Assembly (NCBI GenBank): GCA_040954595.2 | Contig: CM082576.2 | Coordinates: 18,042,001 to 18,106,000 of the forward strand | Source: Balanoglossus misakiensis | Taxonomy: Eukaryota; Hemichordata | Direction: 5' to 3' | DNA: 64,000 bases | Shown: positions 54,049 through 64,000 of the stretch, in pieces | Layout of the letters: each line of letters begins with the position of its first letter | Numbering within the stretch: position 1 is the first letter of the stretch | Program-made: the position numbers and the translations under genes | The notes under the pieces: model-generated | What the model was told of the DNA's origin: nothing | The model's input: only the letters and a program-made list of their open reading frames with translations | The model's database searches: none

Positions 54049-54861
54049 GTACGTGAACTGACTTATCACTTTATTATGGATAACGTGGCCACACAATTGG
54101 ATAATAAAAAAATGCCTTTGAAAAAGACCTAATTACAACACTCTTACTTTCATCCAAAATTACTTTGCATGATCCAAATTCAATGGGAAGAAACAAGCTA
54201 ACCCTGAACAAGAAGAGGGAAAGGCCAAAAAGTATTACCCATACTGATTTAGTTTTACTAACCATGATACCCTTGGGATCCAGCCATAGGAAGGACAGTG
54301 GGACACATTGCACTCTAAATTTATCAATCTTTACAATTTAGCCAAAGATGTTGAACCATAGTGTATTTGACACATTTGTTCCGAATGGATAAATATGTTC
54401 CAGAAAGTAAATTTTGATGGATTTTTTTGTGTTTCACCAAAGTGAACAAATTTTTATTTTTTTTCAAGCCACCTCTGAAATTTTGCTGGCAATCTTTTTT
54501 TAAATCTTCCAGATCCCCTCCATCCTTAGTTAAGCTATGGAGTCTAAAACATCCAATGTTAAAAACTATATGACCAGTCAAAGCGTTTTCCTCGCTGTTA
54601 GAATCAATTGAGATTCTTCACCGTCATTCTTTGATCTGTATTCATTTTAACAGTCGGCAATTTTCATTTTGTGTGTAGAAGGACTGTGGATTATCCTTTC
54701 ATATCAGTCAGTATGCCATTCTTGGTTGTTTTTTGCAATATGGCTGATACTTTTAATATTTGTTTATTTATTTGTAGGTTTGTTTGTTTGTTTAAAGAAA
54801 CCTCATATTACATTTCAATTTTGGTGACATTGTTCCCATGCTTCTCCTTCATTACTTACAG

Positions 54862-54960
54862 GATGGAGTCACCCCTTTGAATGATGCAGCAGGGTTTGGT
54901 GGTGAAGGCTGTGTCAGATTGTTATTGGAACACAAAACTGATGTTACCATACAAACCCAG
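54862..54960 (+). CDS. Ankyrin exon B2 (33 aa)
   Basis: Duplicate of A2. One amino-acid change, A to T, in HKTDVT. Confidence 0.78.
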
Positions 54961-55121
54961 GTAAATACCAACTTGACTTCTGCAGGTTAATCTATCAGTA
55001 TGGAATGATTTATTCATTTATTTTTTGTTTGTTTGTTTGTTTGTTTTTTGTTTAAGGAAAATTACACATTACGTTTAATTTTTGTGACATTGTTCTCATG
55101 CTCCTCCTTCATTACTTACAG

Positions 55122-55223
55122 TGGGGAGACACCCCTTTGCACTCTGCAGCAAGGAGGGATGTTGGTGAAGGCCGTGTTAGATTGTTATTGGAACACAAAG
55201 CTGATGTAACCATACAAAACAAG
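55122..55223 (+). CDS. Ankyrin exon B3 (34 aa)
   Basis: Duplicate of A3, same protein. Confidence 0.78.
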
Positions 55224-58033
55224 GTAAATACCAACCTGACTTCTGCAGGTAAATTCTAAAAGTATGAGCTTTCTCAATAGTGCCATTTCCTCTGTAGTTT
55301 TCTTAGTAAATTGTGTCTGGGATACAATGTATATATTTGTCCATTGCCCTTTGAATCAAAACTACTCCCTCCATTGGTCAGGTGTTGTACAGACAGACTG
55401 ATGACAGTCCATGCCAATCCTATCACAGAAAGTATCAGATAGGGTGTTTGTCTGTCGGCCTCCAGCATCTGCCAACTCCTGTCTGGTACCTATTACAATT
55501 CATCATAAGGAGGTGCCATATAATTTGTCACTGTCCTTTGAATCAAAACTACTTCCTCTCGGCCAGGTGTTGTCCAGACACAGGCAAGTATTGATTCATT
55601 ATGGTGATGTGATTGTCTCTCCTATATCTGAGACATTTGATCTCCACTGTGAGCAATTTGGAGGTATGAGAAAGGGGGATTGTCTCCAGCATCTGCCAAA
55701 AACTGTCTTGTTGAACATAAGGATGTTGTTGTTTATTGCATTGTTTATCATCAATCTTTTGTGGTTTAAATAATAATCTCATTATTGGCACAGCGATTTC
55801 TGTCTGTCCTTCTGTAGACAGATTTTGTTCCACTCATATCTTGAGAGAAATTGAATCCAATGATATGAAATTTTGTATGTAGCATTGTTATGATAAGTTC
55901 TAGATCTGATAAGATTTTGGTGGGTATGGCTTATTAATAAATTCTCCTTTGCATATTTGTGTGTGGTCGAACGTTGATTCACTACATACACATGTAGAAT
56001 AACATAAACAGTGTCTTGAATCAAACATAATTAATGGAAAAAGGGAAGCGAGAGAGAGAGAGACTTTGTCCCTTTAATATTCAGGAGTTTACTTTTCTTG
56101 TATACGTACACTCTTATAACGATTGTAAATCTTGAGAATGGCTAACAAGTTGACAACCCTCGCACAAGTACATCATGTACATAAACAAAAATAGTCTGGT
56201 TTGTGGAGCCTCCTCCCTTTTTTTACATGAAGTACTTTCAAAATATTTTTATGCAATCAGTCCACACTCATGCTCAGTTTTGTGTCAGAATTATAGTCAT
56301 AGCAACATTTTGAGTAAGACTTTACCAGAAGAACTTGTTTTCATTGCGGCTCTGATTGGGGCCGTTTTAAACTGGGGTTTGTTTGGCAACTTTTAGGACC
56401 GAAGGACGGATGCGCAGCCATGGTCACATCACACATGTCAAGTTGGGGACTTGCTGGGGGCAGGGGTGCTTGTTGACGGTGCCGAGAGGAGTCGGCCAGT
56501 TTTAGCTTGTACTTCAGGCCGAATAGCACAGTGCCAACCCAATTTACCTTTTATAAACTTTATAAAATATAATACATTTTAACATTAAATTGTTCAGTCG
56601 GATGATTTTTTTCATCATTCTGAGCAACACAGCGGCAGCATTTGGATTGCTCTTTCTCTTGGAAATAGCTCAAGCTTATAAAACATGAGGTCTGTGCGGC
56701 TCCACTCCTCAGCTTCTCATCACTGTCTGTCACTTACCCAATCATTTCAAAGGGGTCGATCAAGATGGCCAGAACAGCCAGTTTTAACCAACCAGGTTCC
56801 AGAACCTGAGAGAAGGTGCTAAAACCATGCAATAGATATATTGATGAGATAAACATTGGGAACAATAGGATTAAGGGAAGTGTGACTGGTCCAATCTGTT
56901 CTGTTTTAGTGTGGGGCACGGCTGGAATGGTTACACAAATGTCCTTTAAAGTTAGTGCTACTGTGGCTTTCAATGGTATCTCTTATGAAGAGTTTTGATA
57001 ATTTTGTTTGTTCTTTATATTTCATGAAAAGAATGACTGCATTCATTGCATTTAATTTTGTTTGCCACACATTCCCATTGGCCACAGTGTCCACTGAAGT
57101 CTTTCTTTGGTTATTAGACTTTTTGATGCAGTGCGATGGAGAAAGGGAATCAGTGTTAACTTTCTTCAGATGGATTTTTTTTTCGGTGAAATTCAAGTTT
57201 TTTTATTTAAACACTATTTCTACAAATAACTAGTGACACCATTGCACAACTCTACTTGATATTGTTGGACCACTCAGCAGAAATTTATTTTAATGATGAT
57301 TGATTTATCCCTTGTCACATACAATTTCTCTGTTATTTCCCCTTTGATCGACATCGTTCAGTCTGCACAGCTTGGCTACTTTGTGCTGAGAACAGTCTGA
57401 TGCCCTCCTACAGGAAATAAACATAGTTTGGTTAGCTCAGATGTTTGATCTGTTTCCACATAAATCTCCACATATCTCAAATTTGTCATCATATTGGAGA
57501 TGAGATGTGATTATTCAAAATTCTTCTGACAATTCTACTAAATGTCACTGTAGTTGTTTGCTAAATCTTCTTCTATATTGTGCAGGTTGCAAAAATAAAT
57601 TGGTCCCATTCAGGAAATGTTCACTAACATCACATCACTGTCAGTTTTTTGATAGAAAATCATAAATAAAGTTCAGTTTAAAATTGGTGTATTGGTTATC
57701 CGTAATGTTATCTGTTTTGCAAGTTGTCAAATTTGAGTTTGTTTGTGAATTATTTATAGTAACTTTTCTTTCTGTATCAACTGGCAGATATTTTGTCAGA
57801 ATTCTTTTAGCTTGTTAAAATGCATGTATAAAACTGAATTACACATCTTGTGTGTAGAGTCGATACTGTTTCTGTTCAAATGCCATTTACTGTTGGTTAA
57901 TATTATCCACAAGGGAGTTTGCGATTATTTGTCGTTTGTGTGTTTGTTCGATCGTTCATTTTAACAAAATAACCTCATGTTACATTTCATTTTTCTTGAC
58001 ATTCTCATCATGCTCCTCCTTCATTACTTACAG
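55224..58033. other. Large intron of the ankyrin gene, unit B
   Basis: Counterpart of 48526-51334, nearly identical; no exon was seen. Confidence 0.5.
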
Positions 58034-58078
58034 GATGGCGACACCCCTTTGCATTATGCAGTAAGAGGGTGTCATGGT
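58034..58078 (+). pseudogene. Ankyrin exon B4, 5' piece (interrupted by transposon)
   Basis: 45 nt after acceptor TTACAG, reading DGDTPLHYAVRGCHG. Transposon copy 2 follows directly. Confidence 0.85.
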
Positions 58079-60965
58079 CAGGCCCTCCATAGACATTATG
58101 TGTAGAGCATCCAAACCCCAAGTAAAGCACGTATTAAACACATAGTGTGACATCCAGCCTACTAAGTACAGCCGAAAATGCTTTATAGTGGAGCATAGTT
58201 CTGTATAGTTTTACGTCTGATTCTTTAAAGCGTGACATCCAATATACACATTTTCGCCACTAGGGGCGCCCCGCGTCCGCCATTGCCATTTGGAAAGTTG
58301 TCGCAGGTAAGCGATTTTCTTCTCTTTATACCTAGTCAGAAACCTTTTCGCATTTAAGACTATGATCAACGAACAACTATTATAACAAAGCGCCACCGTG
58401 TAAAGTTTCGATACACTAGTCGCGGTAGTTTTTTCAGAGATCTTCGCCAAAATTTGATTTACTGTGTGCATGCGGTATACTTTCCTATACTGTACACAGT
58501 AAACACTGGAACGCAGTCGTACCTCGTATTACGATTTTCTTCTCTTTATACCTAGTCGGAAACCTTTTCGCATTTAAGACTATGATCAACGAACAACTAT
58601 TATAACAAAGCGCCACCGTGTAAAGTTTCGATACACTAGTTGCGGTAGTTTTTTCAGAGATCTTCGCCAAAATTTGATTTACAGTGTGCATGTGGTATAC
58701 TTTCCTATACTGTACACAGTAAGTAAACACTGGAACGCAGTCGTACCTCGTATTACATTTCCGTTTGTACACTCGCACGGTGCATTTCTAAATCACTTCG
58801 ACAAAATTTGGAAACCGTGTGAATTCCTACATGCATTGGCCGGTGTACGATGCACAGGAAAATGCAGTTCACTGAATGTCTCACATCACAAGCCGCCCAC
58901 ATGATTTCCCTTTGCACATCAATTATGTAGCATTACAGAGTACAGACAAGATGTACATTTGTATATTAAATACTTTTAGACAACAGAGGACGAAAGGAAG
59001 AAAAAAGCAAAGGTTTTCAGCCTTTCTCCACAAATGCAAAATTACAAAAATATACCTTAAAGCCTTTTTATGCATAGTTTGCTGTCACTGGCTGTTGATC
59101 TTTCTCTCAATTGTTTCTATTTTAGGATCATCTGTTTGACATTGAAAATAGGAGGACTGCCAAACACAAACCCATTGGTTTGTCAGACCAGCATGCTACA
59201 TCGAAGTTAATGAACGAACACTGGCAGTATACAGGATGAACAGTAATGCAACATAAACTTAAAGATGTATGGATTTGGAAAATTGAAAGAATTGTCATCT
59301 TTCACTTGCAAATGTTTAACTTCTCTGTAATACTTTAGTATTATCAAAATTTGTAATAAAATTCAGAGGTCAGTGTGCAAGTTATTGAAATATGAGGCAG
59401 TGAATTTAACTGACAAGGCCAGGAAAAAAAATTAATAGTTCATTGGAATTTTTTTCTTTGAGAGAGAATTGGTTTTTCTAGATGGGCGTTTGGATAGTTG
59501 TATTATCTATAGCTTGTAGACACCATTTGTTGTTTGGAAATGTTTGTTTTGCTGCACACAATTCACCCTTTTGGGAAAAAATTACAATCTCTCATTGTTT
59601 CTGAAGCCTGACCAAAACATCTGATGAACACGATTTTTATTTCTCAGTTCTGATAAGAAAAATAGTCAGAATTCTTTTAACCAGTGGTTTTTCTATCTTT
59701 GAAAACATCCAGTTTATCTCCAAATTAAGTGTGCTGACCATGTAGTTTTATTTGAACAGTGAATGTAATTGTTCTGGTTAATGTGTGTGCAAAATTTTAA
59801 GAAAATGACAAGTAGGTTTTTTTAGCAACTTTTAGTGTATTCCTGTGGGAAGAGTCAAGTTGGCACTTACATGCTTATAAGCCAGCATATCACACCCAAG
59901 TAGAAAGAACATTTCTGAACATTGGTTTACCATTTGTGCAGACTGTATATAATAAACAATGTTTGACTGAATATATCTTAGGTCATTGAATACTGGGACC
60001 ACACAGTCAGTTCACACCCATCATGGTGTTTTGTCAAGTAAACTCTCTCTTTAAAGCCCAGTAACAGCCACTTTTCATGACCCTTTTCACTGTTTTTGTA
60101 TCAATTGAAAATTCTTGTTCTCCCCTCAAAAGCATGTTTATTCAAACAGTATTCAGCTTGTAAACTTGTATACTGCATTGTTATTGTTGACAAGAATGTC
60201 AGCAATAACTGCAGTTTCCATGTATAGACATTAAATTGCAAAGTTCAATATTGGGTATTATATTATACCAGTATATTGATGGTGTAAATCACGCTATTTG
60301 ATTGGTCGAGACACGACACGTGACCGTGATATATTAGCCATATACCACAGTCATATATCATAGTCAAAGAAAATGCCTTTTTAAAATGTTTTATGCAAAG
60401 TTTCAATATACTGGCATAATATAATAGCAATAAAACACCCACAGCCATGGTATACCACTCGATTTTGACCAGTTCAACTCCATATACGCACTCCCTATTG
60501 CTCGTGTGTATATGTCATGAACTGGTCAAAATCTCGTGGTATACCATGCCTGGGGGTGTTTCATTGCTTAATTTGAACATGCTATCAGGAACCAAATGAG
60601 AATTTGTAATTGACACACAAAATAAACACAAATACTGAAAAAAATCACCAAAAGTGGCTGATTCTTGGGCCTTTATGTAATTTCACATTACCATTGGCAA
60701 AACACTTTTCTTATGCTTCCGAAAGCAGCTTTATAATAAACACATAACAATCATGAAAGAAGAACAAAGCAGATTTTGATAAACACAAAACTTTAATGAC
60801 TACTGTGTCATGATTATAAACATCCTTATGCAATAAAAATATGAATAAAAACAAGTCCAAAATGGTGTTTATTGATTACTATGCTGAATGAATCTCAAGT
60901 CAGAGCTATTAGGCTGAAGCCTACAAAAGCCAGTTTACAATATCCCTATAAAGATGAAAGACCCA

Positions 60966-61517
60966 TCAATACTTTGTCATGGTAACACAAGGCAGCCGAT
61001 ACAGAACTGAGCATCTTAAATGTACTTGTACTTGCATGTACAAATGAGAGCTATCATTAGAGTGGACAAGCAGGTGAGACTTAGTCTTGTACACACTCTT
61101 AACACCAAAGGTCTTTCCATATTTATTGCATGTAAATTTGGCAATATGGAATGATCTGTGATGCTGTTGCATGCCCAACTTCGAAGGACATTTTCCCCCC
61201 CACAAATATGACATAGGTGAATTTCATCTTAGTGTTTAGCTTCATGCCATTTCATACCAAGATAAGATTAGCAGAAAATCCACAAACTTGCGGCGCACAA
61301 AACCTCTCTTTGTATGTGAAGATTTATGTTCATCAAGCCTCACCCTCTCATGAAAACCTTTACCACAAAAAGAACACCAGTATAGGAAGGTATTTGTATG
61401 TACTCTGAAATGTTTGAATAGTCCAGTACAAGTCTTAAATGTCTTTTGGCACACATTGCAGACTTTTTGCAAAGTTCAGGGATTGGCTGCTCTGCCACTA
61501 TCCTCAGAATGGCTTGC
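60966..61517 (-). pseudogene. C2H2 zinc-finger gene fragment, transposon copy 2
   Basis: Minus-strand counterpart of 42035-42590, with ATG at 61472. The same two fingers are intact; changes include C to F between fingers (GLFKHF) and P to L before the second. The later fingers are broken as in copy 1, so the decay came before the two copies separated. Confidence 0.7.
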
Positions 61518-61682
61518 CTGGAAAAGAAAGAAAAAACATAAAGCATCACTTACTATCATATGGTACTCATCACAGGCGTGATGTGGAATGGGTAACTGTG
61601 TACCAAATTTACGTTCTTCGACGTTGTGTAATTTGTAAATAACAGGACGTCAAGGAACACACTGTTGCCTCACTACTAAATC

Positions 61683-61803
61683 CACAGGTGCTCGTGGACT
61701 TGTGCTGTCACAGGGGAGAGCGAATGGGGGGATCTGCTAGGAGCGATTTCCTTCGCTCCCATTCGCTCTCCCCTGTGACAGCACACGTCCACGAGCACCT
61801 GTG
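61683..61803. repeat. Foldback element nested in copy 2
   Basis: Counterpart of 41749-41869, also 121 bp, flanked by ACTAAATC and ATCAAATC. Confidence 0.75.
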
Positions 61804-62614
61804 ATCAAATCCACATAACGGATCACGCCGAGCACTTATGGACACCGGCCAATGCATGTAGGAATTCACACGGTTTCCAAATTTTGTCGAAGTGATTTAG
61901 AAATGCACCGTGCGAGTGTACAAACGGAAATGTAATACGAGGTACGACTGCGTTCCAGTGTTTACTTACTGTGTACAGTATAGGAAAGTATACCACATGC
62001 ACACTGTAAATCAAATTTTGGCGAAGATCTCTGAAAAAACTACCGCAACTAGTGTATCGAAACTTTACACGGTGGCGCTTTGTTATAATAGTTGTTCGTT
62101 GATCATAGTCTTAAATGCGAAAAGGTTTCCGACTAGGTATAAAGAGAAGAAAATCGTAATACGAGGTACGACTGCGTTCCAGTGTTTACTGTGTACAGTA
62201 TAGGAAAGTATACCGCATGCACACGGTAAATCAAATTTTGGCGAAGATCTCTGAAAAAACTACCGCGACTAGTGTATCGAAACTTTACACGGTGGCGCTT
62301 TGTTATAATAGTTGTTCGTTGATCATAGTCTTAAATGCGAAAAGGTTTCTGACTAGGTATAAAGAGAAGAAAATCGCTTACCTGCGACAACTTTCCAAAC
62401 GGTAATGGCGGACGCGGGGCGCCCCTAGTGGCGAAAATGTGTATATTGGATGTCACGCTTTAAAGAATCAGACGTAAAACTATACAGAACTATGCTCCAC
62501 TATAAAGCATTTTCGGCTGTACTTAGTAGGCTGGATGTCACACTATGTGTTAAACACGTGCTTTACTTGGGGTTTGGATGCTCTACACATAATGTCTATG
62601 GAGGGCCTGATGGT

Positions 62615-62671
62615 GAAGGCCTTGTCAGATTGTTATTGGAACACAAAGCTGATGTGACCATATCAAACAAG
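62615..62671 (+). pseudogene. Ankyrin exon B4, 3' piece
   Basis: 57 nt reading EGLVRLLLEHKADVTISNK to donor AACAAG|GTAAAT. With the 5' piece it makes 102 nt, the exact exon size, once the second ATGGT is not counted. Confidence 0.85.
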
Positions 62672-62854
62672 GTAAATACCAACATGACTTCTGCAGGTTA
62701 ATTCTATCAATGCGGATATATTTTTTCATTTGTTTGTGTCTTTGTCTATTTGTTTGTTTGTTTGTTAGTTTGTTCGTTTGTTTGTTTAAGAAAATTTCAC
62801 ATTACATTTCAATTTTGTGACATTATTCTCATGCTCCTCCTTTATTACTTACAG

Positions 62855-62956
62855 ACAGGAGACACCCCTTTGCATGATGCAGCAAGGCGGGATGGTGGTG
62901 AAGGCCTTGTCAGATTGTTATTGGAACACAAAGCTGATGCTAACATACAAAACAAA
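62855..62956 (+). CDS. Ankyrin exon B5 (34 aa)
   Basis: Duplicate of A5 with the same weak AAA|GTAAAT donor and the same protein. Confidence 0.8.
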
Positions 62957-63108
62957 GTAAATACCAACCTGACTTCTGCAGGTTTATTCTATCAATGCGG
63001 ATATATTTATTCATTTATTTGTTTGTTTGTTTGTTCGTTTAAGGAAATTTCACATTATATTTCAATTTTTGTGACATTATTCTCATGCTCCTCCTTCATT
63101 ACTTACAG

Positions 63109-63210
63109 GATGGAGACACTCCTTTGCATGATGCAGCAAGGAGGGATGATGGTGAAGCCCTTGTCAGATTGTTATTGGAACAAAAAGCTGATGCTAACAT
63201 ACAAAACAAG
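63109..63210 (+). CDS. Ankyrin exon B6 (34 aa)
   Basis: Reads DGDTPLHDAARRDDGEALVR, then LLLEQKADANIQNK. H to Q change in EQKAD. Confidence 0.8.
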
Positions 63211-63358
63211 GTAAATACCAACCTGACCTCTGCAGGTTTATTCTATCAATGCGGATATATTTATTCATTTATTTGTTTGTTTGTTTGTTTAAGGAAATTT
63301 CACATTATATTTCAATTTTTGTGACATTATTCTCATGCTCCTCCTTCATTACTTACAG

Positions 63359-63460
63359 GATGGAGACACCCCTTTGCATGATGCAGCAGGGAGGGATGAT
63401 GGTGAAGCCCTTGTCAGATTGTTATTGGAACACAAAGCTGATGCTAACATACAAAACAAG
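63359..63460 (+). CDS. Ankyrin exon B7 (34 aa, extra compared with unit A)
   Basis: Reads DGDTPLHDAAGRDDGEALVR, then LLLEHKADANIQNK. No positional equivalent lies between A6 and A7, so it is a local exon gain or an exon lost from unit A. Confidence 0.8.
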
Positions 63461-63755
63461 GTAAATACCAACCTGACTTTTGCAGGTTAATTCTATCAAT
63501 GCGGATATATTTATTCATTTATTTGTTTGTTTGTTTGTTTGTTTGTTTGTTTGTTTGTTTAAGGAAATTTCACATTAGATTTCAATTTTTGTAACATTAT
63601 TCTCATGCTCCTCCTTCATTACTTATAGGATGCGGATATATTTATTCATTTATTTGTTTGTTTGTTTGTTTGTTTGTTTGTTTGTTTAAGGAAATTTCAC
63701 ATTAGATTTCAATTTTTGTAACATTATTCTCATGCTCCTCCTTCATTACTTATAG
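63461..63755 (+). repeat. Intron with partial self-duplication
   Basis: The run from GATGCGGATATATTTATTC through (TTTG)n to TTACTTATAG occurs twice (to 63629 and to 63755). The first acceptor-like TTATAG leads into intron sequence rather than an exon. Confidence 0.8.
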
Positions 63756-63854
63756 GATGGAGACACCCCTTTGCATTATGCAGCAAGGTTTCGTGATGAA
63801 GGACCTGTCAGATTGTTATTGGAACACAAAGCCGATGCTAACATACAAAACAAG
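63756..63854 (+). CDS. Ankyrin exon B8 (33 aa)
   Basis: Duplicate of A7. Its acceptor is TTATAG instead of TTACAG. A further exon is expected just past position 64000, where the intron ends TTACTTAC. Confidence 0.8.
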
Positions 63855-64000
63855 GTAAATACCAACCTGACTTCTGCAGGTTTATTCTGTCAATGCGGAT
63901 ATATTTATTCATTTATTTGTTTGTTTGTTTGTTTAAGTAAATTTCACATTATATTTCAATTTTTGTGACATTATTCTCATGCTCCTCCTTCATTACTTAC

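Larger units (their letters stand above)
58079..62609 (-). mobile_element. Long-TIR DNA transposon carrying zinc-finger gene fragment, copy 2
   Basis: Same ends as copy 1, opposite interior orientation, flanked by ATGGT (58074-58078, 62610-62614). It lies inside an ankyrin exon. Both inverted repeats carry the duplicated unit of about 220 bp. The sequence is close to copy 1, with scattered substitutions. Confidence 0.88.
52437..64000 (+). repeat. Tandem duplication, unit B (with transposon copy 2 inside)
   Basis: Matches unit A in order. Unit B has small insertions near 52504 and 53830-53890 and the 4.5-kb transposon at 58079. After 62671 the exon order follows unit A, with one extra repeat exon. 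It runs off the right edge. Confidence 0.85.

Overview
This is eukaryotic genomic DNA, most likely from a marine invertebrate. Genes have spliced exons with GT-AG junctions, there is no bacterial operon structure, and transposons are nested several layers deep. Ankyrin exon expansion, Ty3/gypsy, L1-like and DIRS-like elements, an animal-type CACTA transposon and many foldback elements would fit a lancelet, hemichordate or similar animal. The species cannot be fixed from the sequence.

Region 1 (1 to about 25.7 kb) is one Ty3/gypsy retrotransposon on the minus strand, split by a 16.8-kb CACTA (EnSpm) DNA transposon. Gypsy-1 has gag in two pieces (24475-23962 and 7160-5998), a 1463-codon pol whose C-terminus is a PHD finger, and a third ORF of more than 550 codons running off the left edge behind a consensus splice acceptor. 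The CACTA element (7161-23961) starts CACAG, ends CTGTG, and is flanked by the 3-bp duplication ATG. Removing it restores the gag frame. It carries a spliced gene for an intact 1031-aa transposase on the plus strand and a divergent five-exon gene for a 245-aa accessory protein on the minus strand, plus nested foldback elements.

Region 2 (25.7-36.2 kb) holds an unrecognised membrane-protein exon, three tandem repeats of about 525 bp, a decayed L1-like LINE on the minus strand, and a complete but internally deleted gypsy element (29856-33844, two 128-bp LTRs that read as identical, target duplication GAACC) inserted in the LINE reverse transcriptase. A truncated DIRS-like tyrosine-recombinase retroelement follows.

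Region 3 (36.2-41.2 kb) is mostly non-coding: a palindromic 21-bp minisatellite, AT-rich duplicated sequence, a TTAA-flanked foldback element and one likely terminal exon of a minus-strand membrane protein.

Region 4 (41.2-64 kb) has two copies, in opposite orientations, of a transposon with long terminal inverted repeats (41163-45473 and 58079-62609; 5-bp duplications TATTT and ATGGT). Each carries a C2H2 zinc-finger gene fragment and no transposase. Around them lies a plus-strand ankyrin gene in which each exon encodes exactly one ankyrin repeat of 33 or 34 codons in phase 0-0. A 6.5-kb tandem duplication (45923-52436 against 52437 onward) doubled part of the gene, and the second transposon copy then split one ankyrin exon of the younger unit.
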